A stretch of DNA of 64,000 bases, taken from contig CAIWKE010000021.1 in the NCBI GenBank assembly GCA_903913215.1, positions 1-64,000 of the forward strand. The letters run 5' to 3'. The notes below the pieces were generated by a model. That model saw only the letters and a program-made list of their open reading frames with translations, searched no databases and was not told the DNA's origin. The DNA is from an uncultured Holophagaceae bacterium. GTDB lineage: Bacteria; Acidobacteriota; Holophagae; Holophagales; Holophagaceae. Below are positions 30,656-38,031 of the stretch, piece by piece (within the stretch, counting starts at the first letter, position 1; each line of letters opens with the position of its first letter). The position numbers and the translations under genes are program-made.

Positions 30656-31723
30656 CTACTTCCTGCGCCGGATGAACCGGGGGCGGAAATTGATGAAGAC
30701 ATCTGAGCCCAGCAGGAAGAACAGCAGCATCCCCTGGAACACCTTCGAGATGGAGGAGGGCAGGGCCAGGTACTGCTGGGCCTGCTCGCCGCCCATGTAG
30801 AGCAGGGCCATGAGCAGGCTGGAGAAGAAGATGCCGATGGGATTCAGGCGGCCCACGAAGGCCACGATCATGGCGGCAAAGCCATAGCCGGGGCTGATGT
30901 GCTCGGTGATCTGGCCGACGGGGCCTGAGACCTCGGCGATGCCTGCAATGCCCGCCATGGCGCCGCCAGCCAGCATGCCGATCCAAACGGAGCGCTTGGC
31001 GGAGAAGCCCGCGTATCTGCCCGCATGCTCGGCCTGGCCCGCCACCTTCATCTGGTAGCCCATGAAGCTCTTGTTCATGAAGATCCAGCCCACCAGCAGG
31101 GCGCCGATGGCCAGAAGCAGGGCGGCGTTCACTCGGGTGCCCGTGAGCAGGATGGGCAGGGTGGCCTCGGGGCTCAGGAGCTTAGTCTGGGGGAAATTGA
31201 AGCCGTCCGGGTCCATCCAGGGGCCGTGGACCAGCCAGGAAACCACCAACTCGGCCACGTAGACCAGCATGAGGCTGGTGAGAATCTCGTTGGCATTGAA
31301 GCGGGTTCTAAGGAATGCGGGGATGGCTGCCCAGGCCATGCCGCCAAGGGCCCCAGCCACCACCATGGCGGGGAGGAGGATGGCGCTGCTCGTGTGCTCG
31401 AAGTGGAGGGCGATGCCGCCGCCCACCAGGGCCCCGATGAGCAGCTGGCCCTCGGCGCCAATGTTCCAGACGTTGGCTTTGAAGCCCACGGAGAGGCCCA
31501 CGGCGCAGAGCATGAGGGGCGTGGCCTTGAGGAAGAGCTCGGCGATGCCGTAGGAGTCCTTGAGGGGGTTCAGGAAGAAGACCTTGAAGCCTTCCACGGG
31601 GCTCTTGCCCAGTACCACGAAGAGCAGCAGGCCGCTGAGGAACATCAGAGCCACCGCCAGGATCGGCGAAACATAGCTCATGGTCTTGGAGGGCTCGGGC
31701 CTCTGCTCGAATTTAAGCCACAT
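30656..31723 (-). CDS. ABC transporter permease (nucleoside/BMP type)
   Basis: A 355-residue membrane protein of the YufP/NupP-like type, with KANVWNIGAEGQLLIGALVGG, FNANEILTSLMLVYVAE and AGFSAKRSVWIGMLAGGAMAGIAG. The ATG at 31723 has GGAGAGG upstream and overlaps the ATPase gene by 11 bases. It would form the membrane channel with its partner permease. Confidence 0.87.
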   Translation of the reverse strand: MWLKFEQRPEPSKTMSYVSPILAVALMFLSGLLLFVVLGKSPVEGFKVFFLNPLKDSYGIAELFLKATPLMLCAVGLSVGFKANVWNIGAEGQLLIGALVGGGIALHFEHTSSAILLPAMVVAGALGGMAWAAIPAFLRTRFNANEILTSLMLVYVAELVVSWLVHGPWMDPDGFNFPQTKLLSPEATLPILLTGTRVNAALLLAIGALLVGWIFMNKSFMGYQMKVAGQAEHAGRYAGFSAKRSVWIGMLAGGAMAGIAGIAEVSGPVGQITEHISPGYGFAAMIVAFVGRLNPIGIFFSSLLMALLYMGGEQAQQYLALPSSISKVFQGMLLFFLLGSDVFINFRPRFIRRRK

Positions 31724-33269
31724 GGGGCGCCTCTCCAGACTTCTCGGCATCCGGCCACATGCCACTCATCCAGATGCCGATCTCCTCGACGCCGGTTTCG
31801 GTGGTGGCCTTGCTCGGGGACAGAGTGCCCTTGGCGATGACCACCAGGCGGTCACAGATCTCAAAGAGCTCTTCCAGTTCCTCGGAGATCACCAGCACCG
31901 CGGTGCCGGATTCCCGCAGGTCCAGCAGGGATTGGCGGATGAAGGAGGAGGCCCCCACATCCACGCCCCAGGTGGGCTGGGCCAGGACCAGGACCTTGGG
32001 ATCCTGCATGATCTCGCGGCCCACGATGAATTTCTGGAGGTTGCCGCCTGAGAGGGACTTGGCCTCGGAGTTGGCGCCGCCGCAGCGGACATCGAAGCGC
32101 TTGATGCAGTCCTCGGCAAAACGCTTGGCCACACCAAAGCGGATCAGTCCGCCCAGCAGCATGCCCTTGCGGTAGGCCGTGAGCAGGATGTTTTCCGTGA
32201 GGGTGAGGCGCGGCACGGCGCCGCGGCCCAGGCGTTCCTCGGGCACGAAGCACATGCCCAGGGCCCGCCGCTTGCCCGGATTCAGGTGGCCCACCTGGAT
32301 TCCGCACATCTCAATGACCCGGTTATCGGCCAGGGGCTCCTCGCCGGAGATGGCCTTGAGCAGCTCCTGCTGGCCATTGCCGGAGACCCCGGCGATGCCC
32401 ACGATTTCGCCGCTGCGGACTTCCAGGTTGATGTTTTTGAGGGTGGTGCCGAAGGGATCCTCCGTGGGCTGGCAGAGGTTCACGATGCGCAGGCGCACCT
32501 CACCCTCGTGGCCGGTCTCGCCGTGGCTGTAGGCAGGCAGATCCTCGCCGATCATCATGCGGGCCATGGTCTTGGGGGATTCCTGGGAGGGCGTGCAGCT
32601 GCCCGTGACCTTGCCGTTCCGCAGCACTGTGGCGGTGTGGCAGAGCTCCTGGATCTCGTCCAGCTTGTGGCTGATGTAGAGGATGCTCACGCCCTCGGAG
32701 GCCAACTGGCGCAGGGTCTCGAAGAGCTTGCGGACGGCCTGGGGGGTCAGCACTGAGGTGGGCTCGTCCAGGATGAGAAGCCGGGGGTTCTGCAGCAGGC
32801 AGCGGATGATCTCTACTCGCTGGCGCTCGCCGACGGAGAGGGCATGCACCATGCGCCGGGGATCCACAGGCAGGCCATAGCGCTGGGAGACCTCCTCGAT
32901 GCGCAGGGAGAGGGCTGCCAGGTCGAACTCGCCGGGGATGGCCAGGGCCACGTTCTGCACCACGGAGAGGGTTTCGAAGAGCGAGAAGTGCTGGAACACC
33001 ATGCCGATGCCCAGTTCCCGAGCCTGAGCAGGATTGGGGATGGTCACGGATTGGCCCTCCCAGATGAGCTCGCCTTCGTCGGGGCGGATAACGCCGTAGA
33101 TCACCTTCATGAGCGTGGACTTGCCGGCCCCGTTCTCGCCAAGCACGGCGTGGATCTCGCCGGGCATGACCGTGAGGTCGATGCCATCGTTGGCCACGAT
33201 GGCGGGATAAACCTTGCGGATTCCCCTGATGGCGAGTCTGGGCGTATCGGAGCTGGGGGTTTGCATCAT
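31713..33269 (-). CDS. ABC transporter ATP-binding protein, double NBD (nucleoside/BMP type)
   Basis: A 518-residue protein with two fused nucleotide-binding domains. First NBD is complete: GENGAGKST Walker A, LSVGERQRVEI signature, LLILDEPTSVLTPQ Walker B. Second NBD has a degenerate Walker A (GVSGNGQQEL) and signature LSGGNLQKFIVGRE, with VLAQPTWGVDVG; this asymmetry is normal for sugar/nucleoside importer ATPases. Two adjacent ATG codons (33269 and 33266) follow GGGAAAG; either could start. It is the first gene of the transporter operon, driven by a strong promoter near 33475. Confidence 0.9.
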   Translation of the reverse strand: MMQTPSSDTPRLAIRGIRKVYPAIVANDGIDLTVMPGEIHAVLGENGAGKSTLMKVIYGVIRPDEGELIWEGQSVTIPNPAQARELGIGMVFQHFSLFETLSVVQNVALAIPGEFDLAALSLRIEEVSQRYGLPVDPRRMVHALSVGERQRVEIIRCLLQNPRLLILDEPTSVLTPQAVRKLFETLRQLASEGVSILYISHKLDEIQELCHTATVLRNGKVTGSCTPSQESPKTMARMMIGEDLPAYSHGETGHEGEVRLRIVNLCQPTEDPFGTTLKNINLEVRSGEIVGIAGVSGNGQQELLKAISGEEPLADNRVIEMCGIQVGHLNPGKRRALGMCFVPEERLGRGAVPRLTLTENILLTAYRKGMLLGGLIRFGVAKRFAEDCIKRFDVRCGGANSEAKSLSGGNLQKFIVGREIMQDPKVLVLAQPTWGVDVGASSFIRQSLLDLRESGTAVLVISEELEELFEICDRLVVIAKGTLSPSKATTETGVEEIGIWMSGMWPDAEKSGEAPHVA

Positions 33270-33460
33270 GCTTTCCCGGTTGAAGCGGCAGGGGGAGGGA
33301 CATCCTGGCGGGACTGCGTCCAGGGCGGTCCCAGACCATGGTGCCTGGGTTCGGGGCCTGGGCTTGGAGACCCCGATCACGAACCAGAAAAAAACTGGTT
33401 CAGGGGCGGGACTCCGGTGACGCGGGGGTGGGAAAGAAAGGGAATGCTGGAACGGCACCG

Positions 33461-33488
33461 ATTATAATTTTTTATTCAGATAAGTCAA
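33461..33488 (-). promoter_or_regulatory. Sigma-70-type promoter of the ABC transporter operon
   Basis: On the minus strand TTGACT (33483-33488) and TATAAT (33461-33466) are 16 bases apart: five of six and six of six consensus matches. The expected transcript start is near 33454, about 185 bases before the ATPase start. It is the best promoter in the window. Confidence 0.75.
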
Positions 33489-33589
33489 AAATTTTCATGC
33501 GGTTCGGCCATAAAAGATCTCAAGGATAGATATCGAATAAGGTTAATTGACTGAATAGGAAACGGATGATCCTGATTTTTACATCCGGT

Positions 33590-33618
33590 TTGGGTTTGGC
33601 GGCCACTCTGGCTAGAAT
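33590..33618 (+). promoter_or_regulatory. Candidate guaD promoter
   Basis: TTGGGT (33590-33595) and TAGAAT (33613-33618) with 17 bases between them. The -10 is good, the -35 modest. It would start transcription near 33625. Confidence 0.5.
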
Positions 33619-33734
33619 CCCATCGCCGGGGTGGCCTTGCTGTCCACCTCCGCGAACGACGGCAGGGAAGTCCCTGCGCCTGCGGCGGGGTGCCGACTCG
33701 ACGGGCCCGCGCCCGTACCCACCAAGGAATTCCC

Positions 33735-34217
33735 ATGAATCCGGACCTGGATCCCAGCGTTTTCATGCGCCGTGCTATCGAGCTGTCCCGCAGCCACATG
33801 GAGGCCGGGGAGGGCGGACCCTTCGGAGCGGTGGTGGTGAAGGACGGCACGGTTGTGGCCGAGGGCTGGAACCGCGTCACCTCCAGCCACGATCCTACGG
33901 CCCACGCCGAGGTCACGGCCATCCGGGAGGCCTGCGCCCGTTTGGGCACCTTCGAACTGCGGGGCTGTGAGATCTACACCAGCTGTGAGCCCTGCCCCAT
34001 GTGCCTGTCCGCCATCTACTGGGCCCGCCTGGACCGCATCTGGTACGCCAACGGCCAGGCCGACGCCGCAGCCATCCAGTTCGACGATGCCTGGCTCTAC
34101 CGCGAGGTGGCCCTGCCCCTGGGGGAGCGGAGCCTGCCCCTGACTCAGCTCCTGCGGGATGAGGCGCTGACCGTCTTCAAGGCCTGGGATGCCAAGGTGG
34201 ACAAGATCCGTTATTAG
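33735..34217 (+). CDS. guaD: Guanine deaminase
   Basis: A 160-residue cytidine-deaminase-fold enzyme close to Bacillus GuaD: GGPFGAVVVKDG, DPTAHAEVTAIR (zinc H57, proton-shuttle E59), YTSCEPCPMCLSAIYWAR (zinc C84, C87), QFDDAWLYREV, and a C-terminal IRY like the KEY of GuaD. It converts guanine to xanthine. The ATG at 33735 follows AAGGAATTCCC. It diverges from the transporter operon and ends one base before the convergent 8-oxoguanine deaminase gene, so guanine import, deamination and xanthine oxidation genes sit side by side. Confidence 0.9.
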   Translation: MNPDLDPSVFMRRAIELSRSHMEAGEGGPFGAVVVKDGTVVAEGWNRVTSSHDPTAHAEVTAIREACARLGTFELRGCEIYTSCEPCPMCLSAIYWARLDRIWYANGQADAAAIQFDDAWLYREVALPLGERSLPLTQLLRDEALTVFKAWDAKVDKIRY

Positions 34218-34218
34218 C

Positions 34219-35616
34219 TCAGCCCCTTAGGAGTTGGGCGGCCAGTTCGTTGTGCCGACGCAGCACGGGCTCCAGGTCGAAGGAGACCAGGCGACCCTCC
34301 CGCACCCGCACGACCCCGTCCACGATGGTGTAGGCCGCCGGGGCCGGGGCGCAGAGCAGGAGGGCGCCCACGGGGTCATGGACGGCGCCCCCGGCATAGC
34401 CCAGGGCCGAGAGATCGAAGAGGGCCAGGTCTGCGCACATGCCCGGGGCCAGGTGGCCGATGTCCGTGCGGCCCAATACCTGGGCCCCGCCCCGGGTGGC
34501 CAGGCGGAGGGCATCCCGGGCGGTCATGGCCCCGGGGCCCCGGTCGCAGCCGTAGGGTTCCGCCGCGATGCCAACCCGCTGGAGGAGCATGGCCATGCGG
34601 GCCTCGCCCACCATGTGGGCCGCGTCGTTGCTGGCGCTGCCATCCACACCTAGGCCCACGGGCACACCCGCGTCCAGCATCTTTCGCACGGGGGCGATGC
34701 CTGAGGCCAGGCGCATATTAGAGCAGGGGCAATGGGCCACGCCTGTGCCCGTGGCTGCAAAGCGGGCCATGCCGGGGCCGTCCAGCTTCACACAGTGGGC
34801 ATGCCAGACGTCCGGGCCCACCCAGCCCAGCTCTTCGGCGTATTCGGCGGGGGTGCAGCCGAACTTCTCGCGGGAATAGGCCACATCGTGGTCGTTCTCT
34901 GCCAGGTGGGTGTGCAGGCGCACGCCCCGCTGCCGCGCGAGGAGGGCGGCCTCCCGCATGAGATCCCGACTCACAGAGAATGGGGAGCAGGGGGCCAGGG
35001 CGATCTGGAGCATGGAGCCGGGGGCGGCGTCGTGATAGCGGGACACCAGCCGGTCCATTTCCGCGAGGATGGCGCCTTCGGCTTCCACCACCGAGTCTGG
35101 GGGCAGGCCCCCGGCGCTCCGGCCCACGCTCATAGCGCCGCGGGTGGCCGTGAAGCGCATGCCCGCCAGGCGGGCCCCGTCGATGCTGTCATCCAGACGG
35201 CTGCCATTGGGAAACAGGTACAGGTGGTCGCTGGTGGTGGTGCAGCCGGAGAGCAGCAGTTCCGCCATGGCCACCTGGGTGGAGACGCGGATCATCTCGG
35301 GAGTGAGGCGGGCCCAGATGGGGTAGAGGCCCCGCAGCCAAGTGAAGAGCTCGGCGTCCTGGACGCCGGGCACCGCGCGGGTGAGGGACTGGTACATGTG
35401 GTGGTGGGTGTTCACAAGCCCCGGCAACACCAGATGGCCGCGTGCGTCGATGACCTCATCGGCGCTGTCAGGCAGCTCTGCCGCTGGACCGAGTGCCTCC
35501 ACCTGATTGCCCCGCAGGAGGATGGAAGCGTCGTGCAGCTCCCGTCCGGCCCCATCCAGGGTGGCCACGCAGGTGGCGTGCCGGAGGAGGAGGGTGCGCT
35601 GGGCGGGATCGGGCAT
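34219..35616 (-). CDS. 8-oxoguanine deaminase-like amidohydrolase
   Basis: A 465-residue amidohydrolase of the AtzB/8-oxoguanine deaminase group. Metal ligands: H71 and H73 (NTHHHMYQSLTRAVPG), LHTHLAENDHD, WHAHCVKL and GLGVDGSASND. Segments such as TTTSDHLYLFPNGSRLDDSIDGAR and GVAHCPCSNMRLASGIAPVRKM closely recall the Pseudomonas 8-oxoguanine deaminase, which yields urate and ammonia. In E. coli a related amidohydrolase (ssnA) lies in the same purine cluster as ygfK, so this gene could fill that role here. It converges on guaD, their stops almost touching. Confidence 0.85.
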   Translation of the reverse strand: MPDPAQRTLLLRHATCVATLDGAGRELHDASILLRGNQVEALGPAAELPDSADEVIDARGHLVLPGLVNTHHHMYQSLTRAVPGVQDAELFTWLRGLYPIWARLTPEMIRVSTQVAMAELLLSGCTTTSDHLYLFPNGSRLDDSIDGARLAGMRFTATRGAMSVGRSAGGLPPDSVVEAEGAILAEMDRLVSRYHDAAPGSMLQIALAPCSPFSVSRDLMREAALLARQRGVRLHTHLAENDHDVAYSREKFGCTPAEYAEELGWVGPDVWHAHCVKLDGPGMARFAATGTGVAHCPCSNMRLASGIAPVRKMLDAGVPVGLGVDGSASNDAAHMVGEARMAMLLQRVGIAAEPYGCDRGPGAMTARDALRLATRGGAQVLGRTDIGHLAPGMCADLALFDLSALGYAGGAVHDPVGALLLCAPAPAAYTIVDGVVRVREGRLVSFDLEPVLRRHNELAAQLLRG

Positions 35617-35967
35617 GGGAATCCTGACGAGGGATGGAGGTACCCTCCACTGTATTTTTTAAAGCCTGTTTTCAGCTAGTCGGATTCAGCTGTGGCGACA
35701 TGCGGCAAGGCTTGAGATGGGTGTGTGATGAACCCGGGAGTCAGTGCGCAACATGTTTGTTTCCAGAAATTCACATCGCGGCGCAAGGGGTCTTGTGTCG
35801 CGCATCACAAGGCTGGGAACCTTTGTTGGAATTATATGGACGAGGTTTCAGCCCCCGTTTAGGTTTAACCGATTGAGGCCTCCAGCGCCTGGTGTCCAGG
35901 CGGCTCCTGATCACTGGTGGCTCTTCCTGAAATTCGCCCCCCAACCCTCCCTCCAAGGAGCACTCTC
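35617..35967 (+). promoter_or_regulatory. Porin upstream region with CRP/FNR-like site
   Basis: A 351-base gap without a gene. TTGTG-TCGCGCAT-CACAA (35793-35810) matches TGTGA-N6-TCACA at nine of ten positions. A TTATAT (35832-35837) downstream would start transcription near 35844, putting the site centre about 42 bases upstream, the spacing typical of class II CRP/FNR activation. The leader of about 124 bases ends in AAGGAG before the porin ATG. The part before 35780 shows nothing I recognise. Confidence 0.5.
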
Positions 35968-37257
35968 ATGAAGATCTCTCGCCTCGCTGGTGTCGCCGCG
36001 CTGCTCGCAGCCGGTGTCCTCCAGGCCCAGACTCCCACCATCAAGCTGGACGGCGTTCTGTTCGAGTTCTGGGAAACCCAGATGATGAACAACAACCTGC
36101 GCCTCAACAGCGCCGCCAAGCCCGGTGGTGCCACCGCCTACTACGAGGGCATGAACAGCGCCAAGTTCTCTGAGAACACGTTCAACGTCAAGCGCGCCGA
36201 GGTCTACTTCAGCGGCACGGTGACGGACACCCTCAGCTGGAACGCGATGTTCGACCCCAACAACAACATCACCGCCACGGCCCCCAGCGCCATCCTCCAG
36301 GATCTGGTCCTGACCTGGGCCCCCGTGAAGGGCTTCAACGTGAAGGCCGGTCAGTTCAAGATGCCGACCACCTACGAGGCCACCATGGTCGCCGCCCGCG
36401 AGATCCTGTTCATGGAGCGCAACCAGATCAACCGCATCTTCGGCGACAAGCGCGATCGCGGTATCTGGGCCAGCTACGCCTACGGCGATGCCAAGGGCTT
36501 CCAGGGCAAGCTGAACCTCGCCATCTCCAACGGCACCACGGATGACGGCAGCGGTGGCAAGACGGCCACGGATGCCAATGCCCAGAAGGATTGGACCGCC
36601 CGTTTCGAGGGTGCCTACGGTTCCGCTCACAAGTTTGGCTTCTACTACCGCGAGGGCGAGACCAACCTGAAGGACTCCACCATGCTGGCCGGCACCGTGC
36701 CCGCAAGCTGGACCATCGGCGTCCCCACGGCCACCCAGATCAAGGACAACAAGGACAAGACCACCCTCGAGGGCGCGTACTACGCCTTCAAGAACGACAG
36801 CTGGCAGTTCACGGCTGAATACGCCACGGGCCTTCTCGGTCGCCGCTTCCCCACCCTCTTCGCTGCTGCGACCGCCCCCAGCCGCGATCACCTCGACCAG
36901 AAGTTTGCTGGCTACGCGGTGGAAGGCGCCTACAAGATGGGCAACCACTGGATCACCGCCCGCTACGACACCCTGAACTACAACTCCGGCAACAACTGGT
37001 ACACGGCCTACAACCCCTACACCCAGAGCGCTGTCGGCACCACGCTCCTGGTCAACGGCGCCGCTGTGGACTACAGCCCCAAGTACACCGAGATCACCGT
37101 CGGCTACAACTACGTGTTCATCCCCACCAAGCAGTCCGCGGGCAAGCTGAAGCTCGACTACGTCATGCGCAGCAAGAACTTCCTGGCCCCCCGCGCTGGC
37201 CAGACTGGCGAGCAGGGCGGTGACAGCCTCGTCGCCTCCCTCATGCTCTCCTACTAA
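35968..37257 (+). CDS. Outer-membrane porin, OprO/OprP-like
   Basis: A 429-residue beta-barrel with signal peptide MKISRLAGVAALLAAGVLQA and mature start QTPTIKLDG. NTFNVKRAEVYFSGTVTDTLSWNAMFD and VKAGQFKMPTTYEATM are typical of the phosphate-selective porin O/P superfamily, and alternating aromatic strands end with SYstop-type C-terminus (LMLSY). The ATG at 35968 has AAGGAG upstream. Probable general or anion-selective diffusion porin; real substrate unknown. Codon use is strongly biased toward C-ending codons, which suggests high expression. A hairpin follows. Confidence 0.82.
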   Translation: MKISRLAGVAALLAAGVLQAQTPTIKLDGVLFEFWETQMMNNNLRLNSAAKPGGATAYYEGMNSAKFSENTFNVKRAEVYFSGTVTDTLSWNAMFDPNNNITATAPSAILQDLVLTWAPVKGFNVKAGQFKMPTTYEATMVAAREILFMERNQINRIFGDKRDRGIWASYAYGDAKGFQGKLNLAISNGTTDDGSGGKTATDANAQKDWTARFEGAYGSAHKFGFYYREGETNLKDSTMLAGTVPASWTIGVPTATQIKDNKDKTTLEGAYYAFKNDSWQFTAEYATGLLGRRFPTLFAAATAPSRDHLDQKFAGYAVEGAYKMGNHWITARYDTLNYNSGNNWYTAYNPYTQSAVGTTLLVNGAAVDYSPKYTEITVGYNYVFIPTKQSAGKLKLDYVMRSKNFLAPRAGQTGEQGGDSLVASLMLSY

Positions 37258-37289
37258 GCTCACCTGACCGGCCTCGCCGGTCCCTGCCA

Positions 37290-37325
37290 CACGGAACCCC
37301 TGGGTCACCACCCACGGGTTCCGTG
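37290..37325 (+). terminator. Hairpin terminator after the porin gene
   Basis: CACGGAACCC (37290-37299) pairs with GGGTTCCGTG (37316-37325); inside it TGGGT pairs with ACCCA (37301-37314), so nearly the whole element is one stem. GTGTTTTA follows. The T run is short but position and strength fit termination. Confidence 0.7.
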
Positions 37326-37353
37326 GTGTTTTAGGCCTGGGTGCGCGGGAGGA

Positions 37354-37368
37354 CCAAGTCCGACTTGG
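37354..37368. promoter_or_regulatory. 15-bp perfect palindrome, possible operator
   Basis: CCAAGTC-C-GACTTGG lies between the porin terminator and the CBS-protein gene, about 70 bases upstream of TAGAAT (37433-37438), a possible -10. It may be a regulator site for the CBS gene. Confidence 0.35.
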
Positions 37369-37517
37369 CCAGGCGGGGGTGCCCCGGGAGCGTCCTTGAT
37401 ATTTCCCTTCGGGCCCCGCCCCCGGAAACCGCTAGAATCTTACTCAGGGATAAAGCCGATGGGTGACTCGCCAATGGCCACGCCAAGCCCGCCATTCGGT
37501 CCTGTGAGGAGAGCACG

Positions 37518-37940
37518 ATGAGCACCGTCGCACAGTGGATGACCAAGAACCCCACCACCATCGAGCAGGACGCTTCCATCATTGAGGCCATCCACCTCAT
37601 GAAGGAGAAGGGCATCCGGCGCCTGCCCGTGATGAGCAAGGGCCGCTTCGTCGGCCTCATCACCGAGCGCATGATCAAGGACTACACGCCAGGCAAGGCC
37701 ACGTCCCTGGACACGTGGGAAGTCCACTACCTGCTCTCCAAGACGGCGGTCAAGGACGTGATGAATGACAAGCCCCAGACCGTCACGCCCGAAATGGAAC
37801 TGGGCCATGCAGCCCAGGTGATCCTGGACCACAAGCTCTACGGCCTCTGCGTGGTGGATGCCAAGGGCGAGCTGGTGGGCATCATGTCCGTGGGCGACAT
37901 GCTCAAGGCCCTGGTGGAATTCAGCAAGACTGCCAAGTAG
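37518..37940 (+). CDS. Two-CBS-domain protein
   Basis: A 140-residue protein made of two CBS motifs only: VAQWMTKNPTTI...GIRRLPVMSKGRFVGLITERM and VKDVMNDKPQTV...LYGLCVVDAKGELVGIMSVGDML. Such stand-alone pairs bind adenine nucleotides and regulate partner proteins. GAGGAG lies upstream of the ATG. Its partner is not apparent; the gene appears monocistronic. Confidence 0.88.
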   Translation: MSTVAQWMTKNPTTIEQDASIIEAIHLMKEKGIRRLPVMSKGRFVGLITERMIKDYTPGKATSLDTWEVHYLLSKTAVKDVMNDKPQTVTPEMELGHAAQVILDHKLYGLCVVDAKGELVGIMSVGDMLKALVEFSKTAK

Positions 37941-38031
37941 CCAGGGGAATTCGGGGGTGACCGGTATTCCAGGTTGACCCTGGTTCCCGTTCCCCGGGAA
38001 GATCGAAGGTTCAGCTTCCCCCGGAGGTACC

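Larger units (their letters stand above)
33270..33734. promoter_or_regulatory. Divergent control region between the ABC operon and guaD
   Basis: A 465-base gap, strongly AT-rich from about 33460 to 33590 in an otherwise GC-rich window. It holds the ABC-operon promoter (minus strand) and a candidate guaD promoter (plus strand), described separately. Between them lie AT-rich tracts that could bind a shared regulator. The two leaders (about 185 bases and 110 bases) are long; the guaD leader has a hairpin GCAGGG-AAGT-CCCTGC but no riboswitch class I can recognise. Confidence 0.6.

Noticed and set aside
33596-33612. Sigma-54 promoter (TTGGCGGCCACTCTGGC) before guaD
   Set aside because: The spacing between the GG and GC dinucleotides is 11, not 10, and the flanks do not match the consensus.
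33619-33734. Known riboswitch in the guaD leader
   Set aside because: There is a small hairpin, but the conserved cores of purine, cobalamin, ZTP, guanidine or molybdenum-cofactor riboswitches could not be matched by eye. A covariance-model search would decide.
37433-37438. Promoter for the CBS gene based on TAGAAT
   Set aside because: No acceptable -35 lies 15-19 bases upstream, so only the -10 match exists; mentioned but not listed as a promoter.
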